Of a DNA stretch of 64,000 bases, positions 50,391 to 59,552 are shown piece after piece. The notes under the pieces are model-generated. The model was not told the origin of the DNA. It saw only the letters and a list, made by a program, of their open reading frames with translations, and ran no database searches. A program made the position numbers and the translations under genes. The DNA comes from Planctomycetes bacterium syqfu (GTDB lineage Bacteria > Planctomycetota > Phycisphaerae > Phycisphaerales > Phycisphaeraceae), in assembly GCA_020974905.1 (NCBI GenBank), contig CP087563.1:1860001-1924000 (forward strand), in the 5' to 3' direction. Positions within the stretch are counted from its first letter, which is position 1. Each line of letters begins with the position of its first letter.

Positions 50391-51131
50391 ATGTCATTTG
50401 AAAACAAAGTTGCCATCATCACCGGCGCCGCCTCAGGCATCGGTTTACTCACCGCCCAGTGTCTTGCCAAAGACGGGGCCAAGGTTGTCTTGACGGACAT
50501 CAATGAAGATGCGGTCACCGAGACTGCCAGGCAGATTCAGGATCAGGGCGGTGATGCGATGGGGCTTGCTGTGGACATCCGTGTGTATGATCAGGTCAAG
50601 GCGTCGGTTGAAAAAACACTGGAAAAATACGGCCAAATCGACATCATGCACAACTGTGCAGGTGGTGCATCATCACGTGTGCTTAACCATCACGAACCCT
50701 TTCACGAACAACCCATCGAAGTCATCGACTGGGGCATTGATGTGAATCTCAAGGGGGCGTTGTACTTCTGTCACGATGTCCTGGGCGTGATGATCAAGCA
50801 GAAAAGCGGCGTGATCATCAACATGGGTTCAGTCACCGGCACGGAAGGTTCGGCGGGTGCGGTGGACTACAGTGCTGCCAAGAGCGCGATGATCGGACTG
50901 ACCAAATCACTAGCGCTATGCGGCGCAGATCACGGCGTGCGTGCCTGCTGTGTTTCACCGGGTCCGGTTCTCACGCGACCGGGGATGGCCAACATGAAAA
51001 CACGACTGGGACGCGCTGCACAACCCCAGGAAATCGTGGACTTGATTCTATACCTTTGCTCCGACAAAGCAGCCTTTATCACCGGCAGCAATTACATGAT
51101 CGATGGTGGCCGCACACTCGGTGGCATGTGA
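50391..51131 (+). CDS. Short-chain dehydrogenase/reductase
   Basis: A 246-aa classical SDR. Cofactor motif TGAASGIG is near residue 12. DIN follows the second strand, suggesting NAD(H) preference. The structural NCAGG replaces NNAG. The catalytic set is Ser in NMGSVTGTEG and YSAAK (Tyr-x-x-x-Lys). The C-terminus GSNYMIDGGRTLGG is typical. AGGA 8 nt upstream of the ATG at 50391 decides the start over longer in-frame options (50340, 50370). It sits tightly within the operon, 10 nt before the third Gfo/Idh gene. Confidence 0.92.
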   Translation: MSFENKVAIITGAASGIGLLTAQCLAKDGAKVVLTDINEDAVTETARQIQDQGGDAMGLAVDIRVYDQVKASVEKTLEKYGQIDIMHNCAGGASSRVLNHHEPFHEQPIEVIDWGIDVNLKGALYFCHDVLGVMIKQKSGVIINMGSVTGTEGSAGAVDYSAAKSAMIGLTKSLALCGADHGVRACCVSPGPVLTRPGMANMKTRLGRAAQPQEIVDLILYLCSDKAAFITGSNYMIDGGRTLGGM

Positions 51132-51141
51132 GGTTGGCATC

Positions 51142-52341
51142 ATGAAACAATGGAAAATCGGCATCGTTCTGGATTCGTCCAAACCCTCATTGGGACTCCA
51201 CGGACTTCACGTCGCGTTTAACGGCTTACCCAATGTGCAGGTGGTTGGCTATGTGGATTCCAACGAGCAGGACATCGAACAGAAGCTCGCGGTCTGTCAT
51301 GCGCAGAAGCATTACAAGACATTGGAGCAAATGCTCGACTCTGAGCAACTGGACATCGTGGTGATCTGTTCGCGCAATCCGGGAGATCACTGGCCGATGA
51401 TCAAGCCGGTCGCTGAACGGGGCATTCACATGTACTGTGACAAACCGCTGACGCTGTCACTGACCGAAGCGGACAAAATCATCGCGATAACACAAAAGCA
51501 TCAGGTAAAAATGTGCGTCGCTCAACCGATCCGCAATGCGCTGGTGTTTCGCACCATGAAAGCGATGATCGATGCAGGCGAGATCGGCAAGCCACTCACT
51601 GCTTATGGTCGAGGCAAGTGCGATCATCGTGGTGGTGCTGAGGATTTGATCACGCTCGGAATCCACCTCATGGATTGGCAGCAATATCTTTTTGGAGACC
51701 CGCAAACCGTCTGGGCCAACATCAGTCAAGATGGCAAACCCATCACCGCATCCACGCGCATTGAGACTGTCGAACCCATCGGACCCCTGGCAGGTGACAG
51801 CGTGATGGCATGCTTTAACTTTGCCAACGATGTCCGCGGTCTTTTTGAGAGTCGACGCGGGCTGTTGGAGATGCAAAGCGGTTACATCCACATGGGGCTC
51901 ACCGTCGTCGGAACCAAAGGCACGTTGTCGCTGCGGTTTAATGACAGTCTCAAGCCGGTGTATGATCTGCGGATCAGTCGTCTGCCTGCCCCGCCGGAAG
52001 ATCAGGCTGCATACGAGCCAGTCACACTTCATGAGACGCGCGAGATTCCCGGTGCGAAGCCATTGGATGAATCACTCTGCGGAACACGCAACATCCCACG
52101 TGAACCGTTTATTCTCCAGGCCAATCGTTATTCAGCATGGAACCTGATGCAGTGCATTGAAGAAGACTGCCAACCCAACTGCACACCCCATCACGCACGC
52201 AAAGCATTGGAGATGATTTACGGTGTTTTTGCAGCATCACTCTCGGGCAAGCAGGTCAGCTTCCCGTTGGAAGGCTATGACGTATCCGACAAATCGATGT
52301 TGGATAACGGTGTGATTGACCGTTTGGTGAACGCATCATGA
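51142..52341 (+). CDS. Gfo/Idh/MocA family oxidoreductase (third)
   Basis: A 399-aa larger member of the family. The N-terminus KIGIVLDSSKPSLGLHGLHVAF is followed by the dinucleotide-binding half with VVICSRNPGDHW and a YCDKPLTLSLTEAD motif (EKP variant, lysine kept). The C-terminal domain carries GIHLMDWQQYLFGDP. The ATG at 51142 has GAGG 8 nt upstream. It is the last gene of the LacI-linked cluster. The next 278 nt contain no gene until the GntR promoter/operator. Confidence 0.87.
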   Translation: MKQWKIGIVLDSSKPSLGLHGLHVAFNGLPNVQVVGYVDSNEQDIEQKLAVCHAQKHYKTLEQMLDSEQLDIVVICSRNPGDHWPMIKPVAERGIHMYCDKPLTLSLTEADKIIAITQKHQVKMCVAQPIRNALVFRTMKAMIDAGEIGKPLTAYGRGKCDHRGGAEDLITLGIHLMDWQQYLFGDPQTVWANISQDGKPITASTRIETVEPIGPLAGDSVMACFNFANDVRGLFESRRGLLEMQSGYIHMGLTVVGTKGTLSLRFNDSLKPVYDLRISRLPAPPEDQAAYEPVTLHETREIPGAKPLDESLCGTRNIPREPFILQANRYSAWNLMQCIEEDCQPNCTPHHARKALEMIYGVFAASLSGKQVSFPLEGYDVSDKSMLDNGVIDRLVNAS

Positions 52342-52563
52342 TGGGGTTGAGTACACCTGTTGTCTGCCCTCAAACTGCCGACCATGATCTATTCAAGATA
52401 GCATTCAAAGCCCATTAATAAAACAACTTACAACGGCCTGAACCATTAACTTCCAATACGCAGATTCCGGCATTCTCAACACGCCAAGCACTCTCCCATA
52501 GGCTGGAACCATCGTCACGAGATCACTTTTTTCAAGATGTAAAAGTTTTTTTATATTGAAGGA

Positions 52564-52615
52564 TTGACTTTGCGATTAACCCTTGTACAGTAAATAAACA
52601 GTTTTTACTGTACAA
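52564..52615 (+). promoter_or_regulatory. Promoter and autoregulatory operator of the GntR gene
   Basis: A perfect 12-bp inverted repeat TTGTACAGTAAA (52583-52594) / TTTACTGTACAA (52604-52615) ends 4 nt before the GntR ATG. It overlaps a possible -10 (TACAGT, 52586-52591) with -35 TTGACT at 52564-52569. This is the arrangement expected for negative autoregulation. The transcript would have a very short leader or none, and no Shine-Dalgarno is present. The rest of 52342-52563 shows nothing. Confidence 0.72.
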
Positions 52616-52619
52616 AAAT

Positions 52620-53678
52620 ATGAAATACAAAACTAACCCAACTCAATCCGACTTATTAGCCAGCAACCTGCGAACTCAGATTGTGGATGGTGAGTACAAA
52701 CCAGGCGGTCGCATGCCGACTTTTCAGGAAATTGAAACCAGTTTCCAGGTGAGTCGGGGTGTGGTTCAGCAGGCGATTGCCAAGCTCAAGCAGGATGGAT
52801 TCGTCAATGCCCAGAGCCGCCGAGGTGGATTGTATGTGGTGGAGAATCCCCCGCATCTGAAGCGCTATGCCGTGATCACCCCGACCAATCGGGACTCGAG
52901 TTGTTGGTCTTTGTTTAACGAGATTCTGCTCAAGGAATGCCATCTCTATGAGCAGAACCACGAGGGTTGTGAATTTGAGTTGTACCTGGGTTTGCTTGAT
53001 GTCAAAGACGGCATGGGCATCTGTCAAAAGCTCAAGGAAGAGATCGAATCCCACCGACTGGCTGGTCTGATCATGACGCCGGAGACTTTCGATACGATCC
53101 ATGAATTGTTGGAAGTCAACATTCCCAAGGTGTACATCAACAGTCACATCTCACAGAATTATCATCCGAGCGTTGTCGATGACACACAAGGCTTCATTGA
53201 CCGGTCACTCAAATGGTTTGCCGATCACGGCCGCAGCCGCGTGGCAGTGGTCCACATGTCCGACACCTACGACGGACTGGGCGAGGCGGACTTTGTGCGC
53301 GCGGGCTTGCCGTTTCATTCGCAGTGGATTCAACAGGTGGGTCGCAACGCTCCTGTGGTTGTCAAAAATCTGATTCCACTACTGATGGACTATCCCAAAG
53401 AGCAACGCCCCGATGGCCTGCTTATTGCTGATGACAATCTTGTTGAGTATGCCGCCTCAGCCGTGATTGCGATGGGCCTGCGGGTGGGTCAGGATCTGGA
53501 CATCATCGCCCACTGCAATTGGCCCTGGGCGGTACCGAATATCATCCCCATGCAGCGGATTGGTTTCCATGCGGGGAACATGCTTGAGCGTTGCATTGAG
53601 CAGATAGACAATCAACGTTCCAACAAACCAATTATTCCATTTCAGGAAATTCCGGCCTTGTTCGAAAACGAAGTATGA
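52620..53678 (+). CDS. GntR-family regulator with PBP-like sensor domain
   Basis: A 352-aa regulator. The N-terminal GntR winged helix (about 8-75) shows SNLRTQIVDGEYKPGGRMPT and a VSRGVVQQAIAKLKQDGFV recognition region. The C-terminal part resembles the LacI/AraR-type periplasmic-binding sensor (RSLKWFADHGRSRVAVVHMSD, RPDGLLIADDNLVEYAASAV). It lies directly before a pseudopilin gene and a large secreted glycoside hydrolase, so polysaccharide-responsive control of those genes is plausible. The operator is directly upstream. The start codon is probably translated with little or no leader. Confidence 0.88.
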   Translation: MKYKTNPTQSDLLASNLRTQIVDGEYKPGGRMPTFQEIETSFQVSRGVVQQAIAKLKQDGFVNAQSRRGGLYVVENPPHLKRYAVITPTNRDSSCWSLFNEILLKECHLYEQNHEGCEFELYLGLLDVKDGMGICQKLKEEIESHRLAGLIMTPETFDTIHELLEVNIPKVYINSHISQNYHPSVVDDTQGFIDRSLKWFADHGRSRVAVVHMSDTYDGLGEADFVRAGLPFHSQWIQQVGRNAPVVVKNLIPLLMDYPKEQRPDGLLIADDNLVEYAASAVIAMGLRVGQDLDIIAHCNWPWAVPNIIPMQRIGFHAGNMLERCIEQIDNQRSNKPIIPFQEIPALFENEV

Positions 53679-53735
53679 CGCTTTTACAGGTCATGTGATT
53701 ATTTAAACAAAAAGCAATGTTTCAGGAGATTAACG

Positions 53736-54449
53736 ATGCGCAATCAGTCTCAACACTTATCGTATGGTTTTACACTAATCGAATTACTGGTTGTGATTTC
53801 CATTATCTCACTGCTGATCAGCATTCTCCTGCCCGCATTGGGCAAAGCGCGCGAATCGGCCGAGAATATCAAGTGCCTGAACAACCAGAAGCAGACCATG
53901 CTCGCGTTGGCCATGTACTCCTCGGACAACCTCAAAGGAAGGCAATGGATGTTGAGTATGAATTCACCTTCAAGTCTGCGTTGGTCGAAGCTGATCAAGA
54001 AAATGGAATATGTTTCCGCCATCTCCGCCCTGCGATGCCCGACCAATAACCGATTCCCTTCATGGGACAATGTGGACAACTATCTCAAGGAGGATGCCTA
54101 CTCATTCGGCTTGCGAACCTACGACCACAAAGGCAATTGGGCAGGAGGCAGTTTCATGGTCTTTGAACAACCCCCCTTTGAATCAGACTTCCCGATGATC
54201 GCAGACTCTGTTCAGGTCGGTTATACAGATAACTTCCCACAAAATCATCGTTTGGATGGTTATACGACACAAATTCAAACCCGACACCTGGAATGTGCCA
54301 ACGTGGGTTTTGGAGATGGCCATGTACAGAGCATGAACTTTGAAGCACTCAAGCAGATTGAACATACGGGTACCGCACATGGTTTGAGTTGGAATGCACA
54401 CGCAGCCTTCTTCCAAACTATCCGACGCAAGGACAATACGACCTATTGA
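53736..54449 (+). CDS. Type II secretion pseudopilin-like protein (prepilin cleavage domain)
   Basis: A 237-aa protein with a prepilin leader: [31 protein letters not shown], with cleavage expected after the glycine and the conserved Glu at +5. A globular domain follows with [20 protein letters not shown], the DGHV motif typical of planctomycete pseudopilin-like (DUF1559-like) proteins. AGGAGA about 7 nt upstream supports the ATG. Such proteins are highly amplified in planctomycetes and their exact function is not settled; many lie next to carbohydrate-active enzyme genes, as here. Confidence 0.88.
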   Translation: MRNQSQHLSYGFTLIELLVVISIISLLISILLPALGKARESAENIKCLNNQKQTMLALAMYSSDNLKGRQWMLSMNSPSSLRWSKLIKKMEYVSAISALRCPTNNRFPSWDNVDNYLKEDAYSFGLRTYDHKGNWAGGSFMVFEQPPFESDFPMIADSVQVGYTDNFPQNHRLDGYTTQIQTRHLECANVGFGDGHVQSMNFEALKQIEHTGTAHGLSWNAHAAFFQTIRRKDNTTY

Positions 54450-54590
54450 CTTTCACACCTTCTATGTAAACATCTGGGCAATCACCGTCATTGCCATACA
54501 TCCAACCCAATCACAATTTTTTAATGTTGCAGATTAAGTTGATCTGCATTCGGTTGTCTGCTGCCAAAACTTAGTTCAATCTGGAAAACC

Positions 54591-57500
54591 ATGAAGAGAC
54601 ACATTCAATTAATCTGTAGTATCACGATGCTGGCCAGTTGCCTGTTTTCCAATCATATCTGCCAGGCCATGCCGGAGAATCTGAAGCTGGCTGGTGGATT
54701 TAAAGCCAACGGTGAAGTACTGACAACCAGCACACATCATCGCGAAGCAAAACTGATTTCCACCGACGCCATGGCTCCTGGACTCTACGTCTTCAAAGCT
54801 CAGTTCCGAAATGATGCCTATCCCCCATTGGGCGTCTTTGCCGTGGATGTCAAAACTATCGACTACAAACGGAGTCTATCCAGCTATCAGTGGCAGCATC
54901 CGGCTTCTGACTGGACCCCGCTTGCCATTTATTTTCAGATTGACCAACCCACGCAAATTCTCATCCGTTTTGGCAATTGGCAGAAAGCCTCATCCAACGC
55001 TTCGCTTTCCATTCGTGATGTCAGCATTGAGCCGGTTCAGATGCACACATTAGCCAACAGCAATTGGCTGGCGGATGGTGATTTTGAACAAGGTCACATC
55101 GGCATGGTTCCCCCGGATTGGTTTGCCAAGGATCCCACAGAACCGATCTCTGAACAGGCCTTGATTGCCAACCCGTCTTACCGATCTGGCAAACATGTCT
55201 TTGCCATCAAAGGCCAAGGCGAAAAATCACGTAACTATTATTCTCATGCCTACCCCCTGCCGGACAATGGCGTGCTGACGTTTAGTGTCTGGGCGAAAAC
55301 CGATCAAGCCAGTCGCTTTAACCTGCATATCATTCGTGATGGGTGGGGTAAACGTGCGGAAATGAGTTACACCCCAACAGCAACCTGGCAGAAATACACC
55401 ATCACATGGCCGATCTCAAAGGAAGGTGTCAAATGGTTTTTCCTGCGGATCGACAAGGATCAATCACCCTCGACATTGCTGCTGGCCGATGCGCAGTTAA
55501 CCTGGCAACCTGGCACACCCATCGACAGCAACACCACCCCGCAAGCCGATCCCTACGCCACAGCAAAAAGCATGGGATGGCAGGGAACACCGGGCCCCAA
55601 CCTGATCTACAATCCGGATATGGAACTGGGCGGTACAGGCTTTTTTTACCAGTACTCATGGCCCAAAAAGTACCAGGACTACATCCGCACCGCCCGGGCC
55701 AAACCCATCGAGATGCTCGAAAACCAGGGTGTTGATGGCGGGACCTGTGCCCTGCTGCGGAACATCGGCCTGCAGACCTATTGCTTCCCGGTCACTGTTG
55801 GCAAAACCTACACCATCTCCGCGGACCTCAAAGCGGCACCGGGCGCAGCCAATCCCCAATGCAGTGCATTGGCACTGGACCCCGAATGGCATGCAGTCCT
55901 CTGGAGCAAAGCAAACGACATCCCAAGTGATCAATGGAAACGCTACAGTTGGACCATCAAATGGGACAAACCCAATATCCAGCAACGTGGGTATCTGAAC
56001 TTCGGTGGCAAGGATGTCCTGATTGATCGTATCCAAATCGTCGAAGGAACCGAAAAAGAATATCAGGCGCCGCCGGTGATGCTGGGCCTGACCTATGACC
56101 GTTGGCCTTACTTCATGCGCGGTCGTGATCAAGCCAAAGCCAAACTCAAAATCGTTCCCGGTGAAAAACGTCATGGTCAAGCCGAGATTCATGTCTCAGC
56201 CAGAGATGCATGGGGAAAGATTGCCTGGCAAAAGCAGTTGACGGTCCCACTGGATCGCAACACCCTCGTACCGATCGACTTTCCCACCGACAAGCTTGGC
56301 ACCTTTCATGTCGACCTGGAAGCAACAATCCAAGGCAAGACCGCTGGGATTGGTATCGCGCGTTATGCCATCGTGGACCAGCCCGTGCGCGTGACAGCCA
56401 AACCCGGACAATATGGTTTAGCGGGTATCTGTCAGGAGACCTTTAACTACCCAAGCTGGTTATGTGAAGATCATGCTGTAATTCAAAACGACCTTGGGAT
56501 CACGCTCAATCGTTTCTTTGCGTCGGTTCCACCGGACTTGCCGCTGCCGATTCCCGATGAATTCAAAGACGAGCTGCTTGCCAAGAGTCGCCCGTTTTCC
56601 AAAGCCGGGATTGAGTTGATGCCTTGTATTGGTGCCCTGCCACGCTCAGCAAGCAAGACGGATACCAATGCCGCGATGGACTTACCGACACCTGATCGCT
56701 TGGCGTTGTATGAGACACACCTGCGGGCCTATGTTGATGCGCTCAAGTCTGAAATCAAGAGCTACGAAATCTTCAACGAGCCGAATCTCTGGCGTGTTCA
56801 CAGCGGGCCACACCGTGGCAAACCCGCGATGTATCCGAGCAAATACTTCGCGTTCCAGAAGGTTGCTTACCGCACCATCAAGAGCATTGATCCGAATCTC
56901 GTGGTTGCCTGCAATGCCATGAACAACGTCAAATGGGATTGGATCAACGAATGGATGTCACTGGGCGCAAGCGATTACATGGACGTCTTTACCTATCACC
57001 CCTACGGCCAAACCAACTTCTATGAGACCGGGATCAAGCTTGAAAAAGTCATGCATGACTTTGGCTTTAACGGCCAGATGGTCAACAGTGAAAAATACTA
57101 CGGTGCGAATCTGTTTCAGGATCGTGCTGGTTACGAGGAAACCCGACGTGGCTATTACCTGCCACACTCCGGCGAGTTGGCTACCGCGGGACGTTCGATT
57201 CAGCATTTTGTCTCGCAGGCAGCCGTCGGCATGCCGGTCTGTTTTTTCAATCCCACGCAAACCATCAGTCGCCGTGGACCGGAACGCGAGTTGTTCGTCT
57301 ATGACTTTTTCAGTGCCTACAGTGCTGCTGCGCGTTTGATGGCCGAGGCCGGACGGGGCCAGGAGATTATCCTGGGGCCTGCCATCAACGCGATCGTGTT
57401 CCCCGATGCACCAAATGGCCCGCTGCTTGCCATCTGGTCCCCGAAGCTGGATGTCGATGCACGTATGAAACTGGGTGGCCCGATCACCGTGATGGATATC

Positions 57501-58589
57501 ATGGGCAATCCGTATGACCAGGCAGCCATCACCAAAGGCATTCGCATTGCCTCGGACCCGGCCTATGTCCGCTTTGCACCGGGCACGTCTATCACTGACA
57601 TCCAAGCCAAACTCACGAGCGCCCAGGTCATTGGGTTAGGTGATCCGTTTAAAGTCGATGTTGCCATCACAGGCAGCAGTACCATCACCGCCTATGTTCA
57701 GAGCATGCGCAATCACCCGATGGATGGCCATGTCAAACTGATGAACCTGCCTGAAAATTGGAAGCTTGCTCAAACGGTTCAGGCATTTGAAAAACTCATG
57801 CCCGGCCAAACCATCCGTGTAGACTTCAAGTTGGATCAAACACAAATCCCCAGCATGAGCAGTTGTAAACTCACGGCCATGGCGGAGTCGGGTGAGTATT
57901 TCACGCGCGTTGATGCCAGTGTTCAGCCACTCTTTGCATCGAAGCAGAACAGTGTCATCGCCGACGGTAATCTCAGTGAATGGGACCATGCCAACTGGAT
58001 CACACTCAGCGATGAACAGGTCTCCAAACCGTTCAGTCACATGCTCAAACGCACAGATGATCAGGACCTTTCCGCGAAACTAGCCTTTGGTTGGAATCAA
58101 AATGTGCTTGCCATGGCCATCGTTGTCACCGATGACAAAGTGCAAACCGCCAAGTCCGCCCATGAAGGTTGGCAGGGAGATTGTGTTCAGGTTTATTTCG
58201 ACCCGCGCAATGATGCCACGCAGGCGCAACCGAACACGGACGATGACGTGGAGTACATCATCAGTCGGATTGGTGATCAAAACTGCGCCTGGCTTGTCAA
58301 GGGTGCCAACGGGAACTACAAAGGCCAGGCCAATCGTGCAGAAGAGATCATGGACACCGACGTGAAGCTGGCCATCGTGCGTCAGGGACAACAGACCATT
58401 TATGAAATCGTCTTCCCGGCAGCCGACTGCATCCCCGGTACGCGGTTTGAAGTGGATGGCCACCTGGGCTTTTCCATTCTCATCAACGACAACGATGGTC
58501 AAGGTCGTAAGACCGGTTTGACACTGGCGCCCAAGGGTTCAGAACCCTATGGCAAGCCGCATGAATACCTGGACATGATCTTCAAATAA
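54591..58589 (+). CDS. Secreted multi-domain glycoside hydrolase-like protein (clan GH-A type core)
   Basis: 1332 aa. A signal peptide (about 1-26) is followed by two or three beta-sandwich carbohydrate-binding-like regions (CBM4/9-like, NWLADGDFEQGHIGMVPPDW and NLIYNPDMELGGTGFFYQYS). The catalytic-like barrel (about 595-920) has YEIFNEPNLWRVHSGPHRG (acid/base Glu about 727) and GQMVNSEKYYG (nucleophile Glu about 831), fitting the clan GH-A pattern of GH39/GH5-like enzymes. The C-terminal about 200 residues (VIADGNLSEWDHANWI ... CVQVYFDPRND) look like a CBM9/DOMON-type sugar-binding domain. The likely substrate is an extracellular polysaccharide. It follows GntR and the pseudopilin on the same strand. 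Confidence 0.78.
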   Translation: MKRHIQLICSITMLASCLFSNHICQAMPENLKLAGGFKANGEVLTTSTHHREAKLISTDAMAPGLYVFKAQFRNDAYPPLGVFAVDVKTIDYKRSLSSYQWQHPASDWTPLAIYFQIDQPTQILIRFGNWQKASSNASLSIRDVSIEPVQMHTLANSNWLADGDFEQGHIGMVPPDWFAKDPTEPISEQALIANPSYRSGKHVFAIKGQGEKSRNYYSHAYPLPDNGVLTFSVWAKTDQASRFNLHIIRDGWGKRAEMSYTPTATWQKYTITWPISKEGVKWFFLRIDKDQSPSTLLLADAQLTWQPGTPIDSNTTPQADPYATAKSMGWQGTPGPNLIYNPDMELGGTGFFYQYSWPKKYQDYIRTARAKPIEMLENQGVDGGTCALLRNIGLQTYCFPVTVGKTYTISADLKAAPGAANPQCSALALDPEWHAVLWSKANDIPSDQWKRYSWTIKWDKPNIQQRGYLNFGGKDVLIDRIQIVEGTEKEYQAPPVMLGLTYDRWPYFMRGRDQAKAKLKIVPGEKRHGQAEIHVSARDAWGKIAWQKQLTVPLDRNTLVPIDFPTDKLGTFHVDLEATIQGKTAGIGIARYAIVDQPVRVTAKPGQYGLAGICQETFNYPSWLCEDHAVIQNDLGITLNRFFASVPPDLPLPIPDEFKDELLAKSRPFSKAGIELMPCIGALPRSASKTDTNAAMDLPTPDRLALYETHLRAYVDALKSEIKSYEIFNEPNLWRVHSGPHRGKPAMYPSKYFAFQKVAYRTIKSIDPNLVVACNAMNNVKWDWINEWMSLGASDYMDVFTYHPYGQTNFYETGIKLEKVMHDFGFNGQMVNSEKYYGANLFQDRAGYEETRRGYYLPHSGELATAGRSIQHFVSQAAVGMPVCFFNPTQTISRRGPERELFVYDFFSAYSAAARLMAEAGRGQEIILGPAINAIVFPDAPNGPLLAIWSPKLDVDARMKLGGPITVMDIMGNPYDQAAITKGIRIASDPAYVRFAPGTSITDIQAKLTSAQVIGLGDPFKVDVAITGSSTITAYVQSMRNHPMDGHVKLMNLPENWKLAQTVQAFEKLMPGQTIRVDFKLDQTQIPSMSSCKLTAMAESGEYFTRVDASVQPLFASKQNSVIADGNLSEWDHANWITLSDEQVSKPFSHMLKRTDDQDLSAKLAFGWNQNVLAMAIVVTDDKVQTAKSAHEGWQGDCVQVYFDPRNDATQAQPNTDDDVEYIISRIGDQNCAWLVKGANGNYKGQANRAEEIMDTDVKLAIVRQGQQTIYEIVFPAADCIPGTRFEVDGHLGFSILINDNDGQGRKTGLTLAPKGSEPYGKPHEYLDMIFK

Positions 58590-58621
58590 ACTGCCTGGAA
58601 AGACAGCATGCATTGGCCGAA

Positions 58622-59549
58622 TCATACCTGCAGAATCGTTGATTCCGGTACGGCCAATGTGTGACTGTTGGCCTTGAGCAGACCTTGGTTATTGGCGATC
58701 TGAATGTTCAATCCCGGACGTGCATTGGCTTCCAGAACCATCGGTCCATGATTGGCGTCGAGTACGATATCCACGCCGACATACCCAAGCTGCAAAGCAT
58801 GACTGAGTCTTCCTGCAATGTGAAGCACTTGCTGCCAATGTGGGATACTCAGGCCGGATACTGGTGAAAAGGTGTCTGGGTGATGGGTAATCTTGCGGTT
58901 GTGATGGACCGCTGTGGTTGTTTTCCCCGTGGCAATGTCAATGCCGACACCGATCGCACCTTGATGGAGATTTGCTCGACCACGGGATTCGGCGGTGGGT
59001 AAGCGGATCATGGCAGCAATGGGAACATGCTGACAAATCACAATGCGAATGTCGGCAGTGCCTCCTACTGCAATCTCCGAAAAGGCGACATGGGGCATGA
59101 CACGCGCTTCGACGATGGCTTTATCCGGATGACCAGACAATGAAAACAACCCCGATAGAATACTTGCAAGATGGTGTTCGATATCTGCTGTCGACAACAC
59201 CGTGCCGTTGGCAAGTACAAAGCCATCGCGTGTATTGGCTGCAATGACCAATACGCCACGCCCCCCTGCGCCACAGGCCGGCTTGATGACAAACTGCTGA
59301 CGATTACCGATCAATGAACCAAAGCCAGTGATGTCGCCATACCGACTGATCAGCCGCATAAGTCCGAGGGACCGCGATTTCATGCTCATGGCAAATCAGT
59401 TTCGTCCGCGCCTTGTCATCGACACGGGCATAGAGTTTGCGCGGATTTAAATGCGCAATGTAATTGAGATTTCGAGCGTTGATCCCAAGCACGCCAGCCT
59501 GTTTGAGTTCCCATGGCCATGCCCAGAATCGCCATCGTTTTTTGCGCAT
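58622..59549 (-). pseudogene. RimK-like alpha-L-glutamate ligase homologue, frameshifted
   Basis: The protein is split over two frames. The first (59549 down to about 59360) gives MRKKRWRFWAWPWELKQAG, VLGINARNLNYIAHLNPRKLYARVDDKARTK and VPRTYA. The second continues LISRYGDITGFGSLIGNRQ and FVIKPACGAGGRGVLVI, with ATP-grasp residues later in LEANARPGLNIQIANNQG. Reading GCGG at 59353-59356 (complement) as an extra base joins both halves into one normal ATP-grasp ligase of about 309 aa. It lies 3 nt after the 7TM-transglutaminase gene, its usual partner. It could be a true pseudogene, a sequencing error, or programmed frameshifting; no slippery heptamer is evident. Confidence 0.8.
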
Positions 59550-59552
59550 GCC

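Noticed and set aside
58622..59389. Separate 255-aa gene starting at MSMKSRSLG
   Set aside because: The N-terminal half of the same ligase is present in the neighbouring frame up to 59549; it is one frameshifted gene.
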